Below, piece after piece: positions 51,835 through 62,449 of a DNA stretch of 64,000 bases (position 1 is the stretch's first letter; each line of letters begins with the position of its first letter). The stretch is from Scoparia ambigualis (lineage: Eukaryota > Arthropoda > Insecta > Lepidoptera > Crambidae): the NCBI GenBank assembly GCA_963921215.1, contig OY992502.1, forward strand, positions 66,504,622 to 66,568,621. Reading direction: 5' to 3'. A program made the position numbers and the translations under genes. The notes under the pieces are model-generated. The model saw only the letters and a program-made list of their open reading frames with translations, searched no databases and was not told where the DNA came from.

Positions 51835-54411
51835 TACAACATGTCCCAAAATTCAAGGATAAGCTGGTACCAGAGGATGAACCTTTTCTTGACTATTAAA
51901 GAAAAAAAAAAGAAAAAAATAAATCTCAACATTCTATGAAAATACAAAAAAAAATTGAAATCCTTAGAAAATTTACACCCCTTAACATATTTTTAACTAC
52001 CATAACCACAACTTTTCTAAAATTTCAGTTTTTTTTTGTATCGGCAACTTACATAGCACTGCTATACACCACAATCCTTAAAAATCCTAAAACTACAGTA
52101 ATTTTTATTCAAAAATCAATCATAATATTTTATTTCCCTAAAAATTTGAAAGTTTTATACTTTCAGTCTACTTTCACTCCTCGTAGCGTAAAAAAAACGT
52201 ATGGTAACTACTATGGCAAGTTTTTTTAAAATTAACGCAACTAACTATGATTCTAAAATGGTATAAGACTCTACGAAAACTAGCCACGAAAGAAAGTGCG
52301 TTCTATTTCTAAAGAAGAACCAAATTTAATGATTTTTTGCTGTTGATAGTAATCATTTTTAGTTAGGCCCAAAATAGGTTTCTAGTTGTTCAAAAATGTT
52401 GAATGAATTAAAACAAATAGTAGAAACATTTTTACAATTATTTTATTAATTTATTGTTAACATCAGAGTACATGTTCAAATTGTTTGCCACCGGCATTAA
52501 TACAGGCACGACATCGCCTTAAAAAGGATCGTTTTATTCGTCGTGCATATCTTCTACCGTTGATATGATCCACAGCCTCAGCGATTTTTTGGCGAAGCTC
52601 GTCCAATGTTGCAATGGGTTTTGAGTAGACCCTGTCTTTGAGACAACCCCAATAAAAGAAATCTAGGGGATTTAGATCGGGTGAACGTGGTGGCCATAAG
52701 ATAGGACCAAGTCGCCCGATCCAACGTCCTGGATACTCTTGGTTTAAGTATTCTCGCACTGAATGAGCGTAGTGAGCTGGGCAACCATCATTTTGAAACC
52801 ACATGTTCTGTAAATCATTTATGGGCACATCTTCTAATAAATCTGGCAAGTCATTTTGTAAAAAGTTTAAATAACTATTGCCATTTAAGTTTCCTTGTAA
52901 CTCAAAGGGCCCAATCACTTTTCCATTTAATATGCCCGACCATAGGTTAACTTTAAATTGATATTGGGATTTGTCTTGTCTCATCAGGTGTGGATTCTCA
53001 TTGCTCCAGCTATGTAAGTTGTGAAGATTTAAATAACCATCTTTCTTGCAGGTTGTTTCATCCGACCATAGAATTTTATCTAAAAATTGGGGATCTTCTC
53101 TGTGCTTTTGCAGCATCACACGGCAAAATGCAACACGTAGCGGATAGTCCCGCGGTAATAATGTCTGCACACGCCTGTAGTGATATGGGTGAAGCCTGTG
53201 ACGTTTTAGAATTCGATGTGCAGAACTTTTGGGAATACCAGTTACCGCTTCTATGGCACGTACCGAGGTAGTTGAATCATCTTCTATTTCATTGAGAACT
53301 TCTTCATCGCGTTCCATTCTAGGTCTTCCAGCGTTTCTCCTGTCAGAAGGTAAACGACCCTCCGAAAACGCTTGATGCACATTAGTAAATACTCGGTAAC
53401 CCGGGTATCTTTGAGCGTTCGGGTACCTTTCTCGATACAATCTGCTAGCAGCGCTAGCATTGCATCGGCATTCTCCATAGATGAGGTGCATATTAGCGTA
53501 TTCCAGCGGTGTGTATGGTAGCGGCATTATAAACACTAAATAGTCCACAATACGCCAAAAGTCCAATTCACAAAAGACACAATCATAGTCCAAAATAATG
53601 CCAGGTCAGTTTAATTAGTGGGTCACTTAATCGGGTCCAAAAAGCCAAGCCAAAAGTCGTTAGTACGAGAGCCACGTCAATTGAATACAGAATGGTGCAC
53701 AGTAAACAAAGGAGTAAAGCGTACTGACTTGCTCTTGTTATTTAATAAGGAACATACCATCTAACTCTCTCTAACGCATAATCTCTCTCTATCTATCTCT
53801 CTCTGACGTCTAAATTTTATCGACACGCACGCGTCATATTCAAATTCCAAGAATTTGCAACAATAAACCTATCTTGGGCCCACACTAAAAATGATTACTA
53901 GCAACAACAACAATTTATTAAATTTGGTTATTCTTTAGAAATAGAACGCACTTTCTTTCGTGGCTAGTTTTCGTAGTCTTATACCATTTTAGAATCATAG
54001 TTAGTTGCGTTAATTTTTAAAAAAACTTGCCATAGTAGTTACCATACGTTTTTTTTACGCTACGAGGAGAGAAAGTAGACTGAAAGTATAAAACTTTCAA
54101 ATTTTTAGGGAAATAAAATATTATGATTGATTTTTGAATAAAAATTACTGTAGGTTTAGGATTTTTAAGGATTGTGGTGTATAGCAGTGCTATGTAAGTT
54201 GCCGATACAAAAAAAAAACTGAAATTTTAGAAAAGTTGTGGTTATGGTAGTTAAAAATATGTTAAGGGGTGTAAATTTTCTAAGGATTTCAATTTTTTTT
54301 TGTATTTTCATAGAATGTTGAGATTTATTTTTTCTTTTTTTTTTCTTTAATAGTCAAGAAAAGGTTCATCCTCTGGTACCAGCTTATCCTTGAATTTTGG
54401 GACATGTTGTA
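51835..54411 (-). mobile_element. DD41D (rosa-type) Tc1/mariner element with long TIRs (2577 bp)
   Basis: The ends TACAACATGTCCCAAAATTC and its complement are flanked by TA (51833-51834 and 54412-54413), the Tc1/mariner target duplication. The inverted repeats run about 480 bp with very few mismatches (51835-52316 against 53931-54411) and continue, more diverged, to about 550 bp. Between them lies one full-length transposase frame. All parts of an autonomous element are visible. Confidence 0.85.
52463..53527 (-). CDS. DD41D transposase (Tc1/mariner, rosa-type)
   Basis: 354 residues from an ATG at 53527. The frame is open further upstream, but only this Met begins the conserved N-terminal helix-turn-helix (MPLPYTPLEYANMHLIYGEC). 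A second HTH (TTSVRAIEAVTGIPKSSAHR) follows. Catalytic residues: Asp in ILWSDETTC, Asp in WFQNDGCPAHY, and Asp in PRSPDLNPLDFFYWG. Counting gives 41 residues between the second and third Asp, the DD41D signature of rosa-type elements, where mariner has DD34D. It would cut and paste the element at TA sites. The frame has no stop or shift and sits between long TIRs, so recent activity is possible. Confidence 0.88.
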   Translation of the reverse strand: MPLPYTPLEYANMHLIYGECRCNASAASRLYRERYPNAQRYPGYRVFTNVHQAFSEGRLPSDRRNAGRPRMERDEEVLNEIEDDSTTSVRAIEAVTGIPKSSAHRILKRHRLHPYHYRRVQTLLPRDYPLRVAFCRVMLQKHREDPQFLDKILWSDETTCKKDGYLNLHNLHSWSNENPHLMRQDKSQYQFKVNLWSGILNGKVIGPFELQGNLNGNSYLNFLQNDLPDLLEDVPINDLQNMWFQNDGCPAHYAHSVREYLNQEYPGRWIGRLGPILWPPRSPDLNPLDFFYWGCLKDRVYSKPIATLDELRQKIAEAVDHINGRRYARRIKRSFLRRCRACINAGGKQFEHVL

Positions 54412-54649
54412 TAGGTATGTATGATGGTCAAATCCTGCAAGGAAGATTGGAACCACTCCTCGAGTACCGATGGAGCTAAAATTTGGTATAATTACCTACG
54501 TAACTTCGATGGCAGTAGGTACAATAATGTGGCACCATGGAGATGGTCGTATGATGCAGTCAGAAGGTGGTCATTGGAACTCTGTAATGTAATAATAAAA
54601 TCCCATCGTGTTTTAGCTTGTTTGATTTGTCGTGACAAAGTCTATAATG

Positions 54650-55045
54650 GATAGACTGAGAAAAATAACCAAGTCTCTCTTCGCTCGGTCCCCCATTTTT
54701 GAGGATTGTGGTCAGCATCAGAGTTGCATCTGGAGCGGATGATCTGCCTCCATAGGTTCCTGTACAGTGCGTCTTTTACGACCGTGCAAAGTTTGGAGAA
54801 CCACGAGTCTTTTACTTTATCGACCGCGACCGAGCAATCCTTTGCCCAGGGTGTTCCCATCCACAATCAGTTTTTCCAGACTTCGTCGCCTCTGCATACC
54901 GTGTGACCGAAATACAAAAAATGCGTTGTTCGTACATGGTAGACAAGCGAGTTTTTATTCGAAGCTGGGTTAGGATCGATGCATTGGTGCGTTTGGCTGT
55001 CCAAAGTAATCTTAGCATTTCAAAGTATATTCTCTCGCAATTAAT
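54650..55045 (-). pseudogene. RTE-type LINE ORF2 C-terminal fragment
   Basis: The minus strand, with one frameshift, reads MLRLLWTAKRTNASILTQLR, IKTRLSTMYEQRIF, then VKDSWFSKLCTVVKDALYRN and LWRQIIRS. The W-T-A-K-R-T-N...L-x-x-R-I...YFGH-like order is the C-terminal region of RTE-clade ORF2. No RT core remains. Confidence 0.5.
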
Positions 55046-56020
55046 GCATTTTTGTATTCGTTGAAACCACTTTACAAAGCAGTTTTACTAGTCTTCTTTA
55101 GGAACCTCTTCAATGGCTTCATGGAACGCATTCACCGCCGATTCAGGGGTCGTAAAACGTGTGCCTCTAAGTTTGTCTTTAATTTTTGGAAACAAAAAGA
55201 AGTCGCAGGGTGCTGTGTCCAGGCTGTAGAGCGGATGCGACTTCAATTCTACATTTGAAGCCTTTAAATAGGCTCCTGTTACCTTAGCGGAATGTGAGGA
55301 TGCGTTATCGTGGTGAAGGACAACATTGCTTCGGGGACGATTGTCGTCGAAGACTCTGGGCAAGCAAGTGGTTGACGTACCAATCTGCAGTCACTGTCCT
55401 TTGATCTTTAAGCGATACTGTAGCATACTTTCCTGATTTTCCAAAAATAGAAGCAACCATTTTTTACCAATTATCCGGCTTTTCTTAACTTTTGTCGGAA
55501 AATCTTCAAAAAGAGAGACTCACTCTGCCGACTAGCTTTTTCTTTCGGGTTCAAAGCAGTACACCAAGGTTTCGTCACCTGTTACGATATATAGACAGCC
55601 CATGATTGTCCTCAGTTAAACTTTTTTATCATTTTACGGCACCACTGGACACGCAGTCGTTTCTGGTCCTCCGTTAAGTAATGCGGTATCCATCGAGTGC
55701 AAAGCTTCCGAAACTTCGGATGCACGTGTAAAATGTTTTGCACTTTGCTCATGCCGATCCCTAACAAACCACGAATTTGCTGGCAAGTAATTATTTGTCA
55801 GTTTCAATAAGTTGTCGTACGGTGTCAATATTAGAGTCTGTAACCGCAGTCGCCGGCCGACCTTCACGTACCTCGTCATGTAGATCTCGTCCACGTCTCA
55901 ATTCTCCAAACCACGAATACACAGAGCTGCTGTTTTGTCAGAGCAGGTGTTTCATCACCAAATGCCAATTGAAGTCTCTGAAAACACTCTCGTTGACTTA
56001 AATAAGCCACAACGAAAATC
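55046..56020 (-). pseudogene. Mariner (DD34D) transposase pseudogene
   Basis: Read on the minus strand with several stops and frameshifts: QRECFQRLQLAFGDETPAL, RGRDLHDEVREGRPATAV, TGDETLVYCFEPERK (first Asp), VLHHDNASSHSAKVTG (second Asp), YSLDTAPCDFFLFPKIKDKL (third Asp). The second and third Asp are 34 residues apart, the mariner DD34D spacing. The usual SPDLAP has decayed to SLDTAP. It once encoded a transposase of about 345 residues and is now dead. TIRs were not identified. Confidence 0.75.
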
Positions 56021-56419
56021 ATAAAAAATCATTCAAAAATCAAAATTTCTTTATTCAGTAAGCTTAGAACAAGCATTTTGAATCCTCTAAATTAAATTTT
56101 ATTTCTATGGATGGATGGATAGGCATAGGAACCCACCCACCCACCTCATTGAATGAAAATGTTCACGACTTAGATGAATGATTTATTTATTTATTGGGCA
56201 GTCAACAAAAACATGTACCAACAGTCTAACAATAGGTAAGTATAGGGTGAATTCCAAACTTAATCTTAAGTACAGTTTTTAATTAAAGACAGCCACGGCA
56301 TGCTATGTGGACTAATAGTAATGAATTTAACTTAACTAAATATGTATACTTACAAAATTTAAAACTAAATTTTAAACTACTATAATTTATTTTATAATTA
56401 CTATAACATTATTTGAAGT

Positions 56420-57108
56420 TTAAAGGGGACTTACGTAACTATTTCTAATAACTTTTCGGAACCTGTGAGCACTGTCATTAAAAATATCCAACACTTCCAA
56501 ATTATTTGGCCGAGAAAGAGTGTTATATTGTCTTTGGATCCTATTTAATGTAGAATGGCAACCCAGATTGCTCCTCACGGACTTAGGCACAAAAATATTG
56601 AATCTGCTAATACGAGATAGTTTTTTGGGTGTATTAAATTTGATTTTTTTTAAGGAGATTGGGGAAATCAAGGCTACCATTCATCTACTTATATAGACAC
56701 ATGACATCAAGGAGCAATCTTCTGTTTTTGAGGCTTTCAATATTGTAGTGTTTAAGACGAACCTCATATGTTGCAAGAGTTTCAGCAAGGTGCGCTCGGA
56801 AGGAAACATGCCAAATAAATCTTTTCTGCACACTCTCCAATCGTTTAATGTGAACATCGTATACAGGTGACCAAATAACACTACAGTATTCAAGCAAAGA
56901 CCTTACAAGACTGTTATAAATCGTTATAATAGCTAAGGGGTTTTTAAAATCTTTTGTGTTCCTTAAAACAAAGCCTAGTGTCCTAAAGCTTTTGGTGACT
57001 ATTTTGTCTATGTGAGTGTTGAACTGTAGCTTGACATCCAGATAGACCCCAAGTTCCTTAATAACTTTAACATCTTTAAGTACAGTGTTGTTAATTTTGT
57101 ATATAGTA
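56420..57108 (-). pseudogene. LINE ORF2 thumb and C-terminus
   Basis: Two open pieces: 56685-57108 (IKELGVYLDVKLQFNTHIDK, LLEYCSVIWSPVYD, IKRLESVQKRFI) and 56420-56680 (SLKKIKFNTPKKLSRISRFN, RIQRQYNTL, ending NSYVSPL). The K-x-LGV-x-L-D and Y-x-x-x-x-W-x-P blocks are the normal RT C-terminal region. Read across the Tc1 element, it joins the piece at 58667-58815. Confidence 0.7.
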
Positions 57109-58666
57109 CACACATCAAAAGTGTCTAGGGATCAAGCATTTTTATGCGGCTTTCTTGAGATTGAGATGTGGCTTTGTAATAAATTTATGATTTTATAAAT
57201 TTATATGGATCCTTTTTGGTGCATTTCATAATTTGAAACAGGAACTTTCAATCAATTTCTAGTAAAAGATGAAAATCAGCTGTCAATATTTTCCCTATAA
57301 AAACATACAACGCATTGAAGACATTATTAGTGCTACTGTTTCCCTACTACTGATTAAAACCAACGTTATTATGGAGCGGCGACGTCATTTAAGCAGGGAA
57401 GAAATGCTCAGAGCCGTGGGAATGATAGAAGCTGGTTCCCGGCAACGTACTGTGGCTTTAGCTCTGAATACAAGTCAGAGTGTTATCAGTCGACTTTGGA
57501 CACGTTACCGAAGCACTGGTACCGTGGCTGAACGCCATGGAGGACGGTATCGCTGCACCACACGGAGACAAGACCGATACATTCAAATCACAACTCGAAG
57601 AGCTCCAACAATAACCGCCATGATGTTAGCCGTGAGGCTTCATCACTCTTCAGGGAACTTAATTAGCGACCAAACAGTCAGAAACCGCTTGCATGAAGTG
57701 AACCTTCATTCCAGAAGACCGCTAAGGGTACCACCTATAGCAATGCACAATCGTAGGATTCGATATCAATGGGCTCTTGAACACAGAAATTGGGCAGAAG
57801 AACAATGGCGTTTCGTGTGCTTTTCTGATGAGTCTCGTTTTGGTATGAGACCGGATACAAGACGTATACGACACTGGAGAACCCCTGGACGCCAACAGCG
57901 ATTAAAATCCTGCCAGGAAGTCCATCCTTATAGTGGTGGAACCATCATGGTATGGGCGGGTATTTGGATCGGCGGAAGAACTCAGTTGATTTGGATCAGA
58001 GGCAACCTCAACGCTCAAATTTATGCTGAGACGATTGTATCAGACGTCATCGTTCCTCTACAAGTGCAAATCGGTCCCTTATTTCAGTTAATGCATGATA
58101 ATGCACGACCGCACACCGCAAGAGTTGTAAGACAGACTCTCGCCGCAGCTAACATCAATGTCATGCCCTGGCCTGCTCAGTCGCCAGACTTGAACCCGAT
58201 TGAGCATGCATGGGATATGCTACAGAGAAGAGCTCTGCCGAATATAGAGGGTATCCAGTCGCAAGAAGACCTTTTTTTGTTGTTGCAACGAACATGGGCG
58301 GCCATTCCACAGCGTGATTTGGATGAACTCATTTTGAGTATGCCAAACCGATGTTCTTGTGTTGTTAGTGTTCGCGGTAGAAACACGGAATATTAATTGT
58401 TTAAGTTACCCAATAAAATTTTAAAGAAAACTGTTATTTCAGTCTTTTTTTCGAACTTTAATGTTAGTGGTTCAAATGTCAAAAATCCCTTTATTAGGAA
58501 AATGGCAAATTTCTTTATTAATGCAAAGGTGACTTGGTTTATCGTTACTGTAGACAAACGAAAACACTTTATTTGATGAATCCTTAAAGAAAATTTTAAT
58601 TAATATCAATCAGGAGAAAAGTTATTGCAAAAATATATGTTGATCCCTAGACACTTTTGATGTGTG
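57109..58666 (+). mobile_element. Tc1-type DD34E transposon, complete-looking (1558 bp)
   Basis: The inverted ends CACACATCAAAAGTGTCTAG and GATCAA, about 27 bp, mirror each other and are flanked by TA at 57107-57108 and 58667-58668. One intact transposase frame lies between. Removing the element and one TA rejoins the minus-strand LINE frame (CCYTRFTRKLS to YKINNTVLKDVKVIKELGV), which confirms the ends. Confidence 0.88.
57371..58396 (+). CDS. Tc1-like transposase (DD34E)
   Basis: 341 residues from ATG 57371 (MERRRHLSREEMLRAVGMIE), the expected start; the frame is open to 57269 with an unrelated leader. Two helix-turn-helix regions follow (RQRTVALALNTSQSVISRLW; DQTVRNRLHEVNLHSRRPL). Catalytic residues: Asp in VCFSDESRF, Asp in LMHDNARPHTARV, Glu in AQSPDLNPIEHAWDML. 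There are 34 residues between the last two, hence DD34E. The length fits Tc1 transposases (about 340). The protein would bind the element ends and cut and paste at TA. No stop or shift is seen and the ends are intact, so the element may be or recently was active. It has no visible intron. Confidence 0.92.
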   Translation: MERRRHLSREEMLRAVGMIEAGSRQRTVALALNTSQSVISRLWTRYRSTGTVAERHGGRYRCTTRRQDRYIQITTRRAPTITAMMLAVRLHHSSGNLISDQTVRNRLHEVNLHSRRPLRVPPIAMHNRRIRYQWALEHRNWAEEQWRFVCFSDESRFGMRPDTRRIRHWRTPGRQQRLKSCQEVHPYSGGTIMVWAGIWIGGRTQLIWIRGNLNAQIYAETIVSDVIVPLQVQIGPLFQLMHDNARPHTARVVRQTLAAANINVMPWPAQSPDLNPIEHAWDMLQRRALPNIEGIQSQEDLFLLLQRTWAAIPQRDLDELILSMPNRCSCVVSVRGRNTEY

Positions 58667-58815
58667 TACTTGACGTAGACAGTTTTCTTGTGAACCTAGT
58701 ATAACAGCATTTGTCGATGTTCAAAATCATGTGGTTTACTTTGCACCACTCAGAGAACCTATCCAAATCCTCCTGAACAATGCCGTGTCATTTGTGCTAA
58801 CAATAGGCCTCATAA
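58667..58815 (-). pseudogene. LINE RT segment between two insertions
   Basis: The minus strand reads MRPIVSTNDTALF, a one-base shift, then QEDLDRFSEWCKVNHMILN and IDKCCYTRFTRKLS. This is the stretch just after the ADD box of the RT. Its left end continues at 57106 and its right end at 59881. Confidence 0.7.
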
Positions 58816-58816
58816 T

Positions 58817-59880
58817 TGAGGAGCGTCTGTTCAAAAGGAGATAAATCCACTTTTCATTTTTTTTGTTTTTTTTTTTTGTATTATTGCTCTGTAAGTTCCA
58901 ATACACAACTTAATGCTTAAATTGACTTCAAAAGGCGTTATTTCCAATAGAAAAACGACGTTCAAACTTACAGTTTTAATCAAAGAGAGACATTTCCAAA
59001 GAATATTAACAGAAAAATAACACAATAAAATGTTTTGAACAAATGGAGTTATATTTCATACAAAATGACCACCGTGCCAAAATGATCTGTACAAAAGGAG
59101 ATATTTTATTTCTGTTTCAATTATTATCTTTTTAATCAATTTGTGATGTCAAACAAGGCATAATATTCTGTGGTAACTCAGTAAATAGTCAATCCACCTT
59201 TATAATAAAAAAAGGCCTCAAAACTATGTATAATATTAATATGACCATTGATGACCATTAAGGAATATTTTTAAAGATTTTAACTATAATGTGTATTTAT
59301 ACACTATAAATTTGTGTATTTGTAAGGGAAAATAGAAATCATTTTTGTCCTAAAAATCAACCCAAAAAGAATATACGCTCTCAATATGCTTATGATGTTT
59401 GTATCATTCAACATTATGGTAAATATGTATAGCAAAGCAAAAATACTGTGATTATGGTGAAAAATATCTTTATTCTTTTACCGGATCATATCAAATCTAC
59501 TGAAAACCCTTATTTTTAAAGAACCATAAAGAAACGTTGTTTCTTTTTTTCTTTAATCTGTCAAAGATATCAATTTTAAACGAGGAAAATGAGATTAATC
59601 TGGTTCAAAAGGAGATATTTACAAAGCGTCCTGAACAAAAAGAGTTATAATCTAAAATTCTAAACAAAAGGCGATATTTGTAAACTTCAATTTTTTTTTT
59701 AAATACCGTGATCTAGAAAAAAAAAATTTTTGACTTACTTCTGAACTATGGTGGTAATACCTACCTATTACTTTTAAAAAGAAAAACCTACAAGTTAAAC
59801 TGAGCATGATATCAGTTTTTTGTGTTTTCTGAAAATTCCTTTAAGGTGGAATTATCTCCTTTTGTACAGACGCTCCTCAA
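58817..59880. mobile_element. Nonautonomous DNA element with repeated subterminal motif (about 1.06 kb)
   Basis: The inverted ends read TTGAGGAGCGTCTGTTCAAA and AGGAGATAA, mirrored at 59848-59880 with one or two mismatches. The core motif CAAAAGGAGAT recurs inside at 59090, 59604, and in variant form at 59038, 59634 and 59664. The element sits inside the LINE RT frame: DDLKI to the right, MRPIVS to the left. The junction is either a 4-bp AATT duplication or no duplication at all (AA|TTT), and the sequence cannot separate these. No transposase. Superfamily unknown. Confidence 0.7.
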
Positions 59881-60707
59881 TTTTTAGATCATCGGCGTCA
59901 TTAATGAAAATGTTAAAAAATATTGGGCCGATATGGGAACCCTGAGGCACGCCTGATTTTGACAAGAATGGTTCCGAATTAAAGCCATTTAGCACTACTT
60001 TTGACATACGACCGGTAAGGTAAGATTTGCACCATGATAAAAGACTTGTGGCAACACCATAACGAGATAGCTTGTATAAAAGAATTTGATGGTCTACTTT
60101 GTCGAAGGCCTTGCTAAAATCTGTGTAGATTACATCCACACTGTTGCGCGAGTCTACAGAATCTGTGACTTCAGACAGGAATGACATGAGATTGGTAGCT
60201 GTAGAACGGCTAGAAAAGAAGCCATGCTGCGCGGTATGTATAATATTTATGGTATGCCAATTTAACAAATGACAGAACAGCGACTCAAGTACTTTTCCAA
60301 ACACCGGTAATATTGAAATTGGTCTGTAATTTAAAACTACGGATGCATCACCTGCTATGTGTATGGGAACAATACGAGCTTCCTTCCATAATTCAGGGAA
60401 GACACCACTGGCGAAAGATTTGTTAAAGATAATGGAAAGGGGGTGACAAAGAGCCCCGGCACATTCAACAACAAATTTGGGTGGTATACCGTCAGCACCC
60501 ATTCCCTTATGCAATGCCAGGCTTTTTAGTTTTTTTAAAGATCTCAGGAGGTGTAAAGACGGGAGTTGGAATAATATTAGAAGTAATGTCAACGTCAATG
60601 TTCCTAGAGTCAGGAATAGATGGAATAGGGTGGTCATCATACACAGACGAAAAGTAGTCAGCAAATAAATTTGCTACTCCGGCGCCGTTGTCTGCTGATT
60701 TTATCAT
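59881..60707 (-). pseudogene. LINE reverse transcriptase, fingers and palm
   Basis: The minus strand encodes KGMGADGIPPKFV, NYRPISILPVFGKVLESL, QHGFFSSRSTATNLMSFL, VDVIYTDFSKAFDKVDHQI, SGVPQGSHIGPIFFNIFIND and then directly ADDLKI. Between FIND and ADDLKI about 15-20 residues are missing, so part of the palm has been deleted. The sequence then runs into the DNA element at 59880. Motifs place it in the jockey/CR1 group. Confidence 0.75.
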
Positions 60708-60722
60708 TGTTTACATCAGTGC

Positions 60723-61520
60723 TTACATAAGACATTGTGGATGGATAACTGTTGCCACAATGCCTTTTTTCTTAATATAAGACAAAAAGAACTTGGGATT
60801 TAAAGTAATGGATTGTTCAACTAGTGAAATATATCTTTTGTAGCACAATTTTATTTGAGTCGCACATCTAAGCTTTAACATGGTAAGGGTTAAGCCATCT
60901 AAAGGGTTTTTATATTTCTGATAACGTATTCGTATTTTGTACTTTTCCGTCAATAGACTTTCAAGTTCCTTGCTGTGACCACGAAGGATAGCTATTTGGT
61001 TTGTGCGAGCACTGCTGAACATATTTTTGAATAATGCCTCTTAGAAAGTCATAAAAAACACCAACCATTTCATCCACCGTCCGATAAAATCTATAAAACT
61101 AATCCCTACTGAACTATTTGCATGCGTAGAGACAAGGTTTGCATCCCAGTTTATGCAACTTTGATTAAAATCGCCTAATATTACTGTAAACTTTTGCAAT
61201 AGTAATACTCTGTCGATTGATATCCACAGATCTTCGCATTTGCTTTCGAAACTGAATGCTCTTTCTGAAACCAGTCTCCTATGCACGCACTGCAATCAAT
61301 ACCCCGCCACCTCCCTTTTTATTAATAAAATTGCTACTTTAACGGTCCCTTCTATAAACTCAATCCAATCCATAAACAGCTACTATTAAGCCACGTTTCA
61401 ATAAAAACAATGATGTCATAGTCCCAAGTAGCAATACTTTTAAAAACTTCGTTAGTTTTCGTACGTAAACCCCTTACATTTTGAAAGTATAAACTAATTT
61501 TAGAATCGTATTTTATATAA
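60723..61520 (-). pseudogene. LINE endonuclease and linker, degraded
   Basis: From about 61510: FQNVRGLRTKTNEVF, DYDIIVFIETWL, stops, then a frame at 61041-61295 with TVILGDFNQSCINWD, then a frame at 60723-61022 (LESLLTEKYKIRIRYQKYKN, CYKRYISLVEQSI). These are the APE-type endonuclease blocks and the endonuclease-RT linker. Several stops and at least two frame changes. Confidence 0.6.
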
Positions 61521-61577
61521 AAAATGTTGACTAAAGATAGACGATAATTAATTAAAGTATTTATTTATTTATTTAAG

Positions 61578-62443
61578 GACAGTTTGCAAGTCACACACCA
61601 AAAGTATCAAATACACATGATTGAGCATTACAATGTTGTAGTGTGGCCTTAGTTACAAACTGCCACGACAAGCACAGATCACTTGGAAGCATAAGTAAAC
61701 TACTAAAATTTAAAATAATGAACTACTCAAATTTAAAATAATGAACTACTTAAACTTGTAATAATGAACTACTTAAATTTAAAGCTATTTCCTCCTTCGT
61801 TGGTCAAAAAGGGGACGTTTTTATTACTTTGTTTTTCTTATTTACTAATATTAACTTTAGATGGACTGAAGGTCCATCTCTAAGAAGAATTGCGGGGCAC
61901 ATAAGGGGGGGGAATTTTTAGGAGAAGGGGAAGGAAGAAAGAAGTTTAGAGGAGAAAGAAGGAATTAGAAAAGATGATTTATTGTGTTTTGGTTTCTTTA
62001 ATCGGGAAATGACAGTTTGCAAGTCACACACCAAAAGTATCAAATACACATGATTGAGCATTACAATGTTGTAGTGTGGCCTTAGTTACAAACTGCCACG
62101 ACAAGCACAGATCACTTGGAAGCATAAGTAAACTACTAAAATTTAAAATAATGAACTACTCAAATTTAAAATAATGAACTACTTAAACTTGTAATAATGA
62201 ACTACTTAAATTTAAAGCTATTTCCTCCTTCGTTGGTCAAAAAGGGGACGTTTTTATTACTTTGTTTTTCTTATTTACTAATATTAACTTTAGATGGACT
62301 GAAGGTCCATCTCTAAGAAGAATTGCGGGGCACATAAGGGGGGGGAATTTTTAGGAGAAGGGGAAGGAAGAAAGAAGTTTAGAGGAGAAAGAAGGAATTA
62401 GAAAAGATGATTTATTGTGTTTTGGTTTCTTTAATCGGGAAAT
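61578..62443. repeat. 433-bp perfect tandem duplication
   Basis: 61578-62010 and 62011-62443 look identical, including an 8-G run, from ACAGTTTGCAAGTCACACAC to TTTCTTTAATCGGGAAAT. Each unit holds an 8-bp hairpin AGATGGAC-TGAAG-GTCCATCT. Identity over 433 bp implies a very recent event or an assembly artefact. Confidence 0.9.
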
Positions 62444-62449
62444 TTAGGG

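Larger units (their letters stand above)
56182..61550 (-). mobile_element. Jockey/CR1-type LINE broken by two DNA elements
   Basis: On the minus strand: endonuclease start near 61500 (YFQNVRGLRTKTNEVFKSIA, DIIVFIETWL), GDFNQSCINWD near 61185, linker, RT (59880-60700), thumb (56685-57108 and 58667-58815) and C-terminus to 56420. The tail is AATAAATAAATAAAT at about 56182-56195. It is interrupted by a Tc1 element (57109-58666) and a 1.06-kb element (about 58817-59880). Stops and shifts are scattered, so the host LINE is old. Confidence 0.7.
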
